From Fragilariopsis cylindrus CCMP1102 (Eukaryota > Bacillariophyta > Bacillariophyceae > Bacillariales > Bacillariaceae): a stretch of 64,000 nucleotides of DNA. The stretch lies in the NCBI GenBank assembly GCA_900095095.1, contig FMBT01000364.1, positions 1-64,000 on the forward strand, given 5' to 3'. Position 1 is the stretch's first letter, and each line of letters begins with the position of its first letter. Shown here piece by piece: positions 1 through 11,354 of the stretch. A model generated the notes under the pieces. It saw only the letters and a list, made by a program, of their open reading frames with translations. It ran no database searches and had not been told where the DNA came from. Made by a program: the position numbers and the translations under genes.

Positions 1-48
1 TTGATTTTCTTATCTCCCCCCCCTTCTTTCCCCTCTCTCTTTCAAAAG

Positions 49-1314
49 ATGGTTTCGAAAGGCGAACATTGGTTTATTGGTAACATCGTGGTGGGGGCCG
101 AACCGTATCGAAGATACTAACATGTTAGAGGTTATTATGGAACATGAGCATATCGGTAATCTCAAGATAGCTCTTCATTATGAGACGACTGGTAGGATCA
201 AAAACGGTGAAGATATGACCGTCCCTCGATCCGATATTCAATACATGTGCGAAAATTACTTTAATCATCCTAACTATTACAAAATCGATGGTCGTCCGGT
301 CATTGTTATGTATATTTCGAGGAAACTTGAAAAGATGGTATTTGGTAGAAGCTTTATTGACGATGAAAAGCGAGGCAGCAAAATGCGGCCAAAATTTATT
401 TCTGATTGGTGATGCAGTATTTGCGAAAGCCCCAGACAAAGATGAACCGTTCATTTCTTTTTCGTACTTTGATGCTGTTACAACTATGATGTGTACGGTT
501 CGAGTGGAAAACCGAGTCCACATGCTGGTCAGAAAGGCGTTGATAGCTACTACGAGGAGCAAAAGAAGTGGCGCGATTTGGCTATCAAAGAAAACTGTCG
601 ATATATACCACCGGTCTCTCCAGGCTACAACGATAGAGCAGTCCGCCTAGATGCAGACAATGCACCTTTGTCAAGACGATTGACAGAGAATTCCGATGAG
701 GGTAGTCTCTTTTCTATCAACTTGAGAAGGCATTACCACTGGTAGATCCCAAAGTAGACAATATGATACTTATAAACAGTTTTAATGAATGGCATGAAGA
801 TACTCAGATCGAACCTACCGTCATAGGTGGCTCAGCAAACACACCAGAGGCGTTAACGGGCGGGCTTCAATACGCTGGTTACGGAGAGAGATACCTAGAT
901 ATACTGAGATCTCAAACCAAAAACGGAAACATATCGGCGAACATTGCTCCCGCGTCCAACCTTTATTTTACTAACGTACATACTTGTTCGAATGGCTACG
1001 ATGGGATGACGTTCTACGTAACGGACAATGATGATGATGATGATGATCTCGGTAATAGGGACATCGAACTCGTTTTCACTCCGGGACCGGATGTAGTCTC
1101 TTGTAAGAACAAACGAAATGATTACGAATTGCACGGAGGTGGAAACCTTGCGTTCAACTCAACGTCGGCAATCATCGGTGATACTTGTACAAACGGTAAA
1201 GCTGACTGTAGCGCGATATCTATCAGCAATTGTGATGATTCCAATAGCAAGTGCCGCCATAGAGATATTATCACTAGTGGCGGCATCATACTAAAGGATC
1301 ACGAGATTCAATGA
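49..1314 (+). CDS. GH99-like endo-alpha-mannosidase family protein, 5' end missing, frame-slipped
   Basis: Resembles the GH99 endo-alpha-mannosidase/WbsX superfamily, which cleaves or remodels mannose-containing glycans. In reading order it shows LVTSWWGPN, then a HYE-type strand with a spaced NHPNYYKIDGRPVIVMY segment (the human MANEA counterpart region is HIEPY...NHPAFYRY), LFLIGDAVF, and finally INSFNEWHEDTQIEPT near 770-820. The NEWHE pair matches the two catalytic glutamates of GH99 as I know the family. A C-terminal extension of about 120 residues with several cysteines follows. A pyrimidine tract ending in AG at 47-48 looks like a splice acceptor, so earlier exons probably lie outside the window. 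The frame slips near 335-350, 485 and 712; each slip is mended by one or two bases in short runs, so an assembly error is more likely than a pseudogene. Family assignment is fairly secure, substrate is not. Confidence 0.62.
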
Positions 1315-2517
1315 GAGATCAACGTTGTAGATAATGTATAGATTGAATCAAATGCAGCAATCCTCAGGAAATCTGTTGGAAAAGACTAAACGCCAGCGCA
1401 GCGGGACGAAAATAACGTAGATTTATGTAGTGAACATATGCAGTAAATTGTTGCAAATACATCTTGAACGTAATGTTGAGATCAAATAATATACTATTGA
1501 AAAGTCAAATGACCTTGCACCATAAAATGGAAATATCCTACCCTCAACACTTTCAGGATATAGATTGTGTCAAGGGCGAGATGATGGGGTTGGATTTCCA
1601 GCTCCTTTTCTTCTGTTGTTATGTAGTAGTGATCTTGCTCTTGTCCTACAACTTTTGGTGGTGGTGGTAGTAGATGTAGTAATAGTAGTTCCCTTCTTTT
1701 CGTCAACGTTTTAAAATCTTTTTTGTTGCGCAATATTAATTTCTTTTCTGTGAAACTTGCAGCTTCAAGATAATCTCCATGCAAGTGTTATATAGCACGA
1801 TCACATTGTGGAATATCTAATACATTTGAAATGACAACAAATCCATAATTTCGCATTTGATCATTGAGGAATTTCTTTACTTCTTCACCATGCATGGCGA
1901 TGATTGCCATCATCATGTAGAAGTGATGCTGGGATACCCAGGTACATAGTACGATTGATTCATCCTCCTGGTGATGATCACTACTAGTACTTGTACTCGC
2001 ATAGGAAGCTTCTTCTACTTATGCGGATGTTACTTCTCCTCCCAACAACAACAATGATGATGACAACGACGATATCCCGACAACGTCATCATTATTATAA
2101 TTAATATAATGCTTTTTGATAGAGAATTAAGACTTATTGTTTTCACCGGCATAAGCCGTTGTGGTTCAGTATCTTTTGCATGCCATCTTTCTTTACATTC
2201 CTTCACATGTTTTGAGTTGATCCATCTTCTTTCTGTTGGAATTGTTCGGCCATCATCTTTAATTCTGCATTCCTAATCAAATATAATAATATTTCTCTGT
2301 GATTCGAAAGAGGAAGAATTGTGATTTTGAAATGAAAAGAGGATCTTTGTTAAAAATGAGGAGATACTGTCCGTCGTACGCCATTAATATTTTTTAGTCA
2401 CAATTTTTGAAAATATTTATTTTTCACAACATAATAAACAACACATAATAGTGCTACACTATAACTATCACCATTATCATCAATCATACAGTTCTAAACA
2501 AACAAATAAATCTAATC
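1315..2517. other. Intergenic, no gene seen
   Basis: AT-rich spacer of about 1.2 kb between the GH99-like gene and the RCC1 gene. It contains short GTGGTGGTGG and CAACAACAA tracts near 1655 and 2045. Open frames here are short and look like chance. The last 150 bases are very A/T-rich and presumably carry the promoter and leader of the RCC1 gene. Confidence 0.5.
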
Positions 2518-3990
2518 ATGTTCCGACTAGGTCTATCTTCTACTATGCCATCATTTTCATCGACGGCAGTAGCATCAGTGACAAGAAGATCGGTTCGGGT
2601 AGCTAATCAATCTGCTGCAGCAAGAATATCGACGACAACATCATTATCATCGTTACAACAACACGGCGCGACGAAACGATCGTTCTCTATGCTGTCTCCT
2701 CGTTTCACCCAAACCTGCCTCCGCAACGCCTCACGAGGCCATTCCACAAATAGGCGTTGTATATCGTCGTTATATACATGGGGGACGAATAAAAGTGGTT
2801 GTTTGTTGCAACAGGAGGACGACGACAATAATAATGAGAATAATAACGATAATGACGATCCACCAAAGAAAAAGGCGAACAATAGTATTTGTTGGGAACC
2901 ACAATTGGCGACGGCGACGAACAATCTAGACAGTAAAATAATTGATGTTTGTTGTGGTTTATCTGAAATCGTGTTAGTAACAGCAAATGGAAAAGTACAT
3001 GTTGCTGGTGAAAATAACAAAGGCAATCTAGGACTAGGTCACAAGAACCCGGTACCAACATTAACAGAATTAAAAGTAGGAAATGATGAAAAAAATAACG
3101 AAAACGACGACAGTAGTAGTGATGTATTATTCAAAAAGTGTGTCCTTGGACCTAATACGGGTGCATTGATAGCAAAGAATGGTGACATGTATACATTTGG
3201 TTCTGGTGGTTCTCTCATTAGTGGTGCGGGGTGTTTAGGACAAGGAAATACAGAATCGTACTTACGTCCCACATTAGTACAATCACTAGTTGAAGATGGG
3301 TGTATGGTCCAAGATGTTGCATTAGGTGAAAGTCATTCAACTGTATTAACAACTGACGGTGAAGTGTTAACAACAGGTGCCGCCAATTATGGACGATTGG
3401 GTAATGGTGAAACGTCCGAAGATACATTGTATTTTGATTCCGTAGAAATATTACCAGGTGAAACTGTAGTTCAAATCGCTGGTGGTGAATCTTTTACATT
3501 GGCATTAACAAAAGAAGGAGTCATCTATGGATGGGGACGCAATCATAAAGGACAGCTAGGAACTGGCTTCGGAATGTCAGTTGATATGTACGCAATGGAA
3601 CAAATCCCAACACCGATGGATGGAGATGAATTAATTAATCGTACCGTAACAAAAATTGCAGCCGGAACGAATCATGGTGCATGTGTTACATCGAATGGTG
3701 AATTATTCTGCTGGGGTTCATCATTACATTTAGAACCGGTCCGTGTTACTGAAGTATTACATACTAAAATAGTGGATGTCGAATGTGGATTAGATTATAC
3801 CATGGCATTGTCGGAAGATCATGAATTATTCGTATGGGGTGCAGGTAAAACTGGCGTGTTAGGTCAAGGACCCGATACGAAAACTTTACATCAAGCACAA
3901 ATGATTGAATCATTATTGAAAAAAGATAATACAATAGTATCAATGTCAGCAGGATCCAATCTTGCATCATGTATGGTATTAGAAGTGTAA
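2518..3990 (+). CDS. RCC1-repeat protein with mitochondrial-type presequence (RCC1L-like)
   Basis: 490-residue intact single-exon gene. About seven RCC1 beta-propeller blades run from residue ~84 to the end, seen as YTWGTNKSGCL, VHVAGENNKGNLGLG, MYTFGSGG, LTTGAANYGRLGNG, IYGWGRNHKGQLG, LFCWGSS and LFVWGAGKTGVLGQG. The first ~75 residues are Ser/Thr/Arg-rich with almost no acidic residues, like a mitochondrial presequence. RCC1 propellers act as nucleotide-exchange factors or scaffolds; the targeting suggests a role like RCC1L/WBSCR16 in mitochondria, which is inference. An Asn/Asp/Glu-rich insert sits at about residues 100-120. The ATG chosen is preceded by in-frame AT-rich sequence and followed directly by the presequence. 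It runs convergently with the SAM carrier gene. Confidence 0.85.
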   Translation: MFRLGLSSTMPSFSSTAVASVTRRSVRVANQSAAARISTTTSLSSLQQHGATKRSFSMLSPRFTQTCLRNASRGHSTNRRCISSLYTWGTNKSGCLLQQEDDDNNNENNNDNDDPPKKKANNSICWEPQLATATNNLDSKIIDVCCGLSEIVLVTANGKVHVAGENNKGNLGLGHKNPVPTLTELKVGNDEKNNENDDSSSDVLFKKCVLGPNTGALIAKNGDMYTFGSGGSLISGAGCLGQGNTESYLRPTLVQSLVEDGCMVQDVALGESHSTVLTTDGEVLTTGAANYGRLGNGETSEDTLYFDSVEILPGETVVQIAGGESFTLALTKEGVIYGWGRNHKGQLGTGFGMSVDMYAMEQIPTPMDGDELINRTVTKIAAGTNHGACVTSNGELFCWGSSLHLEPVRVTEVLHTKIVDVECGLDYTMALSEDHELFVWGAGKTGVLGQGPDTKTLHQAQMIESLLKKDNTIVSMSAGSNLASCMVLEV

Positions 3991-4307
3991 AGTACAAGTA
4001 AGAGCAACATGAAAAAGAAGCGATTGAATAAGTAATAAAGGAAGCGAGAAAAAGAAATACGAATTATAAAAGAAGAAGTTACAACTTTAAAGAAATTTTC
4101 TTGGGCTGTTCTAGAAAATCATTGTTTGGTATAATATCTATTTATTTTGACAGTACCAATATTAATGATTTCAAATTGTATTGATTTCTTTAATTATGTG
4201 TCATATTATTATTAAAGCTTGATTGAAGCTTAGAAAATGTCGATCGTTTCATTTCTCGTTTGCATCATCATCACTTTGATTCTTCTCTTAATTAATCATT
4301 CAATCGA
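3991..4307. other. Convergent 3' spacer
   Basis: About 320 AT-rich bases between the stop codons of the RCC1 gene (+) and the SAM carrier gene (-). It presumably holds both 3' untranslated regions and polyadenylation signals. An AATAAA-like hexamer is not clear. I see no gene. Confidence 0.5.
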
Positions 4308-5497
4308 TCAATCAAGTATTGGTGATAAAGTTGTTTTAAAACCTTCATATGCACCAAAGAAAACAAATCCACCAATTGATATCCACATAACACGGGGTTG
4401 GACACCACTAAAGAAGACACCCAACGAACGTTGTTCTGCATATGTTCTTTTCACGACATCAATAGCACCCTTATCATATAATTTACCATCCTTATCAGCA
4501 CCAAGCATTAATCTTGTTTTTATAACATCTAATGGTGTTGTTATTGCAGCAGCGATTGCACCACCAAATGAACCACACGAGGCAGCCTGGACTGGATTTA
4601 CAGGTACACCCTGTCGATATTCATTCGTCCAATGTTTCTTCAGTGCTTCATATATCGGAAATTGTATCATAGCAAATGGTATCTCGCGCATTAATGTCAT
4701 TCCGTATCCACGATATAGACCACCAGTAAATTGAAGTCCAGGTATAGTTGATTTTTCAGAAAGAACTAATTTGAATGTTTTTGATAAAGATGATGCATTT
4801 GTTGTATTGGTTTGCATTTTAGCTTTAATAACCTCTGTTGGCACTCGAACTAGACAAGCTACGGATTCACCAATTGATGCTGCTATCATATGTGATATTG
4901 CAGGATTATCAGAAATAATCTCACTGTTTTGTTGCCATTTCTGTATAATCGGTTTGAATGTCTAAATTACCAGTAGTTTAAAGTACCGTTACATCATATT
5001 TCAATATGTAGAGAGCATCGTCGGCGATCGCAGAGAAATAATAGTACACCACAATAATTTATAAAAAAAAAGAATGAGAATCGGGGATATATGTAATATG
5101 TTCAAATCAAGAATCCTTATTATCCTCCAAGGACGAAACTTGCACTTAATTATCTTTTGTTGTTCTCTCCTCAATTAGCTAATATTTTGAATAAACTTAC
5201 TTCGTAGGAACTAAAAAATAATGCGGCACCTGGTGCAGATCCGATAGCAGCAGCACCAAGACCATTATATATACCACGAAATCCACCTGCTTTAATAAAA
5301 CCTTGTGGTGATTGCATTCTTGTCTTTAAAGTGTCAATTGGAAATAAAGCAACATCGACACTTGTTCCTGCAAATCCACCAGCAATTAATGCTGTAGGAA
5401 AACTTGGGCTGGTACTTGTACTTGTATTTGTGACAGGAACAGGAACAGGAACAGGAACATTTTTGACGCCGCCGTCATTGTTATTACTACTACCCAT
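4308..5497 (-). CDS. Mitochondrial S-adenosylmethionine carrier (SLC25A26/SAMC type)
   Basis: Two exons, 5497-5201 and 4961-4308, give 316 residues. The donor is gaa|GTAAGT and the acceptor ends in TTTAG; the join restores FFSSYETFKP. All three carrier repeats are present with signatures [16 protein letters not shown] and PLDVIKTR. Stretches such as [42 protein letters not shown] and [12 protein letters not shown] are close to human SLC25A26, which exchanges cytosolic SAM for S-adenosylhomocysteine across the inner mitochondrial membrane. The first ~25 residues are a low-complexity PVPVPV tail. No frame slips. The member-level call rests on remembered family motifs. Confidence 0.9.
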
Positions 5498-7324
5498 TGT
5501 GGATATTCCTCGTTCGTCTATGATGATGTACGCGCAGTATGATGTACAGTCGCTTCTCTTCTACGGACTTCAACTTTGTAAGACGCGTTACTTTTTTGTT
5601 TACGTGGTTCTTCTACGGGAATGCAATGCAGAATGTATCTTGTGGGCTACGATTTGGTATACATCCGTTCGATTGAAGAGAATGTAACAGTTAACGTTGT
5701 TAGTGCTAACGACTTTAAGACTGTGAATTGTGAATTGAATGAATGAATGAATGAGAATGAATCGGCACATATGACTAGTCGATGTTGTATCTTTAGTACA
5801 TTGTACAAGTATGATGCCATGGTCGATTTGTCATTTCTTCATTTCTTCATCGATCATTGATGGCTGTGCGTTGTCACCTCGTGATTGAGAAATTGAAAAT
5901 GAGTCGCACATACCGGTACGTAGATCGTAGATTTAAAGATCTACTATATATATTTTAAACTTTTATACTTGCAACTTTCAAAATAATAATACATGATAAA
6001 ATATATCTATTTCTAAAGATGCTTGTTTGTTCCGATTGTAGTCCAACTCTAGGCATAGGTGATTTGTTTATCATGTGCTAAAGCCATACCATAAGTCGTT
6101 TTTGAAGAGAATAGAGTAGTAGTATAGTAGGCCTGTTGGCATGGTGCGATTTGCTTTGGCTTCTGCCTATCTCTCATGGTTGCTTTGCAATGAAGCAGTG
6201 CACCTACATGTGCAAGTAGAGGCATGAAGACAGCCTACTTCCAACCGTATACACAACAATAACGCTGCTCGCATTCATACAAATACGCGTACTACGAATG
6301 CTCGTTCTTGTAAAACTCCGCTGCAGCGTGCACTCGGTAAAGATGGCTTAATTATAGCGGCGGCCCTAATGGCCAAAAACATAGGAGGAGGTATCAATTA
6401 TATTGCAGTATGTCGATCACTTTCGATAAGTCCGGTACGCGACGACAAAATCCAAACAATTGACGTAGGGCTGTTGCGTTTGCTGTGGTTGCTGTTGGGA
6501 GCTACAGTAGCTGTGAAGAAATGACGTCTTAAACCAGCAGATGCTAGCGGCAAGCGGCAACTGGTGGTACAAGTCTGTCCTTTCGCTTTTATCGTAGGAG
6601 CCTACTACTGTACCTGGTACCGTACGTACATGATAGATTGATAGACGAAAATGCACTGTACCAGGTATTAAATACCGGTACTTTCTGTGCGTTCGTAGGT
6701 GAGTGAGCGGGTCAATTGTAATAATGATGGGAAGCTATGCACTCTAGAAAGTGTTATGGTCGCTTCCCGTAATATTAAACCCGAGCAAAAGGATGCAATT
6801 AGACAAAAAAATTGAAAAAAATGTAGTGCGCAACAACACCATCAGCAGAACAGTAGTTGGGGGTGATGATTTTGGATTTTGGGAGCTTGTTTTCCCGTGG
6901 TTTCGTCCCTCATCGAATATTAAATGAAAAAGCAAAAAAACTCGCTGTCTCACAGCTAGTCGTTCGAATTACGCGTCTCGCACTGCACTGCTGCTACTTT
7001 ATCGGGAGACTAAATACAGTAGCATATAAATTTTGTTTTATCTTGTTTTGTTTGCATGTCATCAATTTTGATTGTAGATGCTTACTGGCATTTTCAAGCG
7101 GTGTATTCGTTCCTACTTATACGCCGCGATCATTCAGCCCATATTTTAGATGTCGGCGAATCACATTCAACATAAAAATCAAATCACAGATTGTCAATAT
7201 CATTTGGCTTGCCAACTGGCAAGGAGGAGGATTCTCGATTTACCGATGGTAGCCTGTGTCGCCCCCGGATCCATTCCGCAAGTCGCGAAAGATCCGCCAT
7301 GGCGGTAGCACGCGACGCCTCCCA
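5498..7324. other. Long intergenic region, no gene seen
   Basis: About 1.8 kb. It holds an AATG repeat near 5735-5755 and otherwise mixed sequence. Frames are short and low in coding character. The part beside 5498 should contain the SAM carrier promoter. Confidence 0.4.
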
Positions 7325-7600
7325 TCATAACGCGTGTGTCTCATACCCATCCGTTACGTAAGAAGAGAAATACGCGACTGCACCAGCAGCGACTGTCAAC
7401 ATGATAGTGTCTACGTCAATGTTAATGTCTGCCGTGGATGTGGCCATGGTATCAACCAGAGCACTGCAAAGTCCGGATTGCGAAACTTTATGTGAAAGAG
7501 GCTGACTCCGCGGAGATGCAAAGGCCACCACTCGCGTACATGACTCGCCTAGCTGCTGCAGCAGGAGTACAATCAGGTGCAATCGCCTCACAAACTTCAT
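7325..7600 (-). CDS. Small plastid-type hypothetical protein
   Basis: 91 residues, not recognised. It begins with a signal-peptide-like segment (LHLIVLLLQQLGE) followed by VVAFASPR, which resembles the diatom ASAFAP plastid-import motif with Phe after the cleavage point. Near the end, IMLTVAAGAVAYFSSYV could be one membrane helix. This pattern suggests a small thylakoid or plastid-membrane protein. The GTAACG after YFSSY could also be a splice donor, in which case the true C-terminus differs. No neighbour helps. It may be a chance frame. Confidence 0.35.
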   Translation of the reverse strand: MKFVRRLHLIVLLLQQLGESCTRVVAFASPRSQPLSHKVSQSGLCSALVDTMATSTADINIDVDTIMLTVAAGAVAYFSSYVTDGYETHAL

Positions 7601-7959
7601 CGAATTTATATTTGTATGTGTAGTTAGTTGTATTGTTAGAATGGATGCTTTGCGTCTTGTGCTGTATCAACTGCGACTTGCAAATTGGGAGCTTTTGGCG
7701 TTGTTCGTTAGATTGGTTTTTGATTTGCTTCGCGTGAAAAGGGATTTTGCCGTGTCATGCCTCTAATTTCAAACGTGCTCCTGCGCTCCATCATCAAATC
7801 ATCGAAGCATTGGCAAGAATCCTTCCATTCTAGTCAGAAGAATGCATCTATCCTTCCTTGTCTGTCTGATGATATTGATTTTTGTGTATGTTCTTTGATG
7901 GAGTTTAAATATCCTATACCATAAAAGATCCCGTATTGCGATCGATGGAATCAATCTTC

Positions 7960-8200
7960 TACTTTAGGTTGTGGCTTCGGCAAGAATCTGAAGTCGTCCC
8001 CTAGATTCTGTACGGAAGATGGATCCTTGTTTGGTGTAGATAATGAAATAGCTAATGATAAGGTCGTTAAAGATATATACGAAACGGCTCTGCAATTTTA
8101 ATGCTTTAAGAAAAGATTGATACGACAGAACACATCATCAATGAAATGGTTATGGGAAATGCTAAGGATCTCAAAGCTGCTTGAAAGATAAAGAGCAAAA
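7960..8200 (+). pseudogene. Decayed coding island of unknown origin
   Basis: Short stretches read like protein, for example EDGSLFGVDNEIANDKVVKD and, in a neighbouring frame, TEHIINEMVMGNAKDLKAA. They lack a start and a clear domain. They could be a gene relic, a mobile-element remnant or an exon of a badly sequenced gene. I do not recognise the family. The rest of 7601-8665 is AT-rich with an AAT repeat near 8210-8230. Confidence 0.3.
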
Positions 8201-8665
8201 CTAAGTAGTAATAATAATAATAATAATAATACCGCGGATAGCTATCGTTGAAATGAACACGGTCAAGGGAAAATTAAAGGGAGTTGAATCTTTTATTAAT
8301 GGATTACGGATTCCAATTTTGAAAACGGGATTAGGATGCATGCAGCGTCAGACAGTATGTCGTTTCGTACTAATAGTGTATGCCTCTACCCATGCATTTA
8401 AAATATCTACTCAATATAATACAACATAGACTTAGAAACCAGCATATCCGATTTTGTTAGAATTTGCAGTTCATAATTTTTTAAAATGTTTTTTTAGCTA
8501 GCATTCTTATTATATTAAAATAATTTATTAGTTTTCTCTTTCCCATCACATGATGCATTATGTGACGATGGATGAAGTGAAGTAAAAGATACGCTCTTTT
8601 ACTACCGAACTAACCGTCGGGAAGATTATAAAGACCCACTATTTATATAACTCTTGCTTTTTTAT

Positions 8666-11354
8666 CTAGGTTGTTTCCTCTGTAATCTTGATTTCGGTGG
8701 TGGTTCCGTTGTTGTTATTGGTATTGGTATTATTGCCATTTTTTTTGGTATTACCGACATCGACATCGTCGATTGGTGATGATCCCTTACCATTACTATC
8801 GTAAGTTTTGGTGATGATAGATGCATCGTCCTGTTGTTGCTTGTCTCTCGAAGGATGGTGATGATGATGACTACGACGAGATACATCCCTGCTAGAAGAT
8901 TCTCTTCGACGCTTTTTCTTCTTCGATGAAGAACTACCTCGTTTCTTTTTCTCGGCGCTACTATTATTGTTATTACGATCATCTTCACCGTAATTAGTAC
9001 GATCGGGAGTTTCACGAGGGGATGATGTGCGTTGTTGTTTTCCGTCTTTCACTTCGTCGGCTTGACGATCGGTGACTTTGGCTTGACTTATCATGTCTAC
9101 TACTTTTACCGCTTCTCCTAGACGAACCACGACTAGCCTTCGAATGAAGATCTTCTTCTTCTTCGCCATCACTATTATCTCCTCCTCCTCTCTTCCGTTT
9201 GCCACTACTTCTTTCGTGACTACGACTTCTCGACCTATAATTTCTTCTCTTTTCTCTATCATCGTCGTCGTCGTCATCAACGTCTTTATTTCGTTCTGAT
9301 TTTTTGCTGTTCTTTCTGGCAGAAGAAGATCGCGTGGTTGTGTGAGAAGGACTGTTGAGTTGTCCATCGTTATTGTCCGGTAATAAAGCCTGAGACTCGG
9401 TAGTAGCAACGACTGCAGCTGTCGCCGCCAAAACACCGCCAATACTCAAATCGGTTCTCTTCTGTTCTTCATCGGTAGTTTTTTGATTGTTTCCTCTTTC
9501 TTGTTCCATCTTGTTACCACTACTACTAGTAGTATTATTATGATTTCGACGCCGACGAGCACTATCACGTCTCGTACTCTCCTTCGATCGGGATCGAGTA
9601 CGATCATCGCGATCATACGATCTCGACCGAGAGGAGCTTCGCCGCGACGAGCCTCGTCGGCCACCTCCACCACTGTCTCGACTATCATTACGATGATATC
9701 TACTACTACTACTTTTGTTGTTGCTTCCTCGACCACTATTACCGCCGCGTGAAGAACGAGTAGTCGTCCGCTGTGAGTCATATTCGGATGAGGGAGATCT
9801 TGTTGTTGTTTTTCGTCGTCTCGAATCGCTAGAGCTTCGTCGTCTTCGTCCACGAGACGATCTTTTTCTACTACCGTAATTGCTATTGGAACTAGAAGAA
9901 GACGATGATGACGACGATGAGGAAGAATACGATCGGGATCGTCTACTAGATCGATAACTCCTACTACCTCGACGACCACCAGAACTGCGACGATAATCAT
10001 TATCAACTGATTGACTTCGTCTCCGACTATTATTACCACCAGCTGTTGTCGGCTGCTTTGACGATGGAGAACGACTCGAACGGCGTCTACTGCTATTACT
10101 ACCAACACCAACACCTCCGACAACACCACCACCACTAGCACTAGCACTACCAGCACCACCACTGTTTGTCATTTTGTTTCCATTACCTCCTACTTCTCTC
10201 CGATAATCTCGATCTCGTTGTGGAGGACTTCTGCTTCGCCCTCGACTGCTTCTACTTCCTCCTCCTCCTCCTTGATCACGATATCGAGCCATTCCGCCAC
10301 GATCACCACCACCACGCGGTGGCGGCGGTGGTCCTCCTCCTCCTCCTTCATATTGATCATGATGATATCGATCTCGATCGGGATGATATCTATCGTTTGA
10401 ATGAGGTGGATGTCCTGGATGCTGTGGATGATTGTGATGATGCATATTATTATTAGATGGATGATGCGGATGATTGTTAGCACCAGGTGGAGGTGGTCCA
10501 TAGCTATCGTACGGAGGATGAGGATAATTATTTCCATGTTGGTGCTGCTGCTGCTGCTGAGGCCTCGACAGTCCACCTCTTCCTCCCCGTACTGGCGGAT
10601 AATCATCATAACCACCACCAGGACCATGATCAGGACCACGGCCATAATAATTATTTCGGTCGTTTAATCCTCGCATCGGACCACCAGGACCAGGACCAGG
10701 ACCATATGGATTATGTTGTTGTTGTTGCTGCTGTTGTTGTTGTCTTTGATTCTGTCGATTGTTATTATTTCTGTTATTTTTTCCTCCGTCCTTATTATTT
10801 CTTTTGTTACTATTGTTGTTGTTGTTTGAATTATTGTTATTATTACTTTGATTATGTATTCCAGAGGCTCTTGCCGTACGAACAAGTGAATCATATTGAC
10901 GCTTCGCTGCATCCATTGCACCACGATATGTGATAGCTGTTATGCCTTGTTCCAGACAATCACGATCCTGTTTTGGTAATGAATCGAACCATTTTAATAC
11001 TTCGTCTGTGGATGCTGAACGTTTTCCACTTTTTCTTTCTTCTGCTGTTTCAGCCAATTTCTTTTCAAAGAATTTTGAAAAATCAAATGAACCCTCACCA
11101 TCATCATTTTCATCGGCGGCAACGTTTTTTTCGTCATCGTTGTTGTTGTTGTCATCACTTTTCTTGTTGGAAACCGCGGCCGCACCGGGACCACCACTGT
11201 CATCGCCTCCGCCATCGATGGTTCCATTCATGTTTTTATCTAAAGTATTATTATTAATATTTTTTGATGATGATGCAGACGTAATGGCAGAGGCAGCACT
11301 GGTCGTAACTCTTTTCTTCCCCCCATTTTTCTTACCTCCCATTTCACTGTACAA
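8666..11354 (-). CDS. RS-rich nuclear protein, SR/SRRM-like
   Basis: About 900 residues once a slip in a four-T run at 9038-9041 is bridged. The N-terminal ~180 residues include an acidic linker and a compact unknown segment (FDFSKFFEKKLAETAEERK, then DEVLKWFDSLPKQDRDCLEQ). This is followed by poly-Asn, poly-Gln, Gly/Pro/His-rich and then a very long Arg/Ser domain with RSRS, SRRSRS and SSSSS blocks. The tail is Lys/Ser-rich with a His run and an Asn/Thr-rich end. RS domains recruit spliceosome components through phosphorylated serines. No RRM or PWI domain is visible, so the exact role is open. Start is at 11354 or at the Met of MGGKKNGG, 12 bases inside. Joining the two frames gives continuous RS-type sequence. 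Confidence 0.7.

Noticed and set aside
4237-4965. Plus-strand frames over the SAM carrier exon
   Set aside because: Shadows of a clearly conserved minus-strand carrier gene.
9000-9060. Programmed ribosomal frameshift in the RS-rich gene
   Set aside because: No slippery heptamer with a downstream structure; the same kind of A/T-run slip recurs in unrelated genes, so sequence error is simpler.
9446-10162. Val/Ile-rich frame overlapping the RS-rich gene
   Set aside because: It is the shifted reading of Arg/Ser codon repeats on the same strand. The RS frame is much longer and sensible.
10166-10933. Plus-strand His/Tyr/Asp-rich frames
   Set aside because: Antisense shadows of Gln/His/Pro-rich repeats in the minus-strand RS gene.
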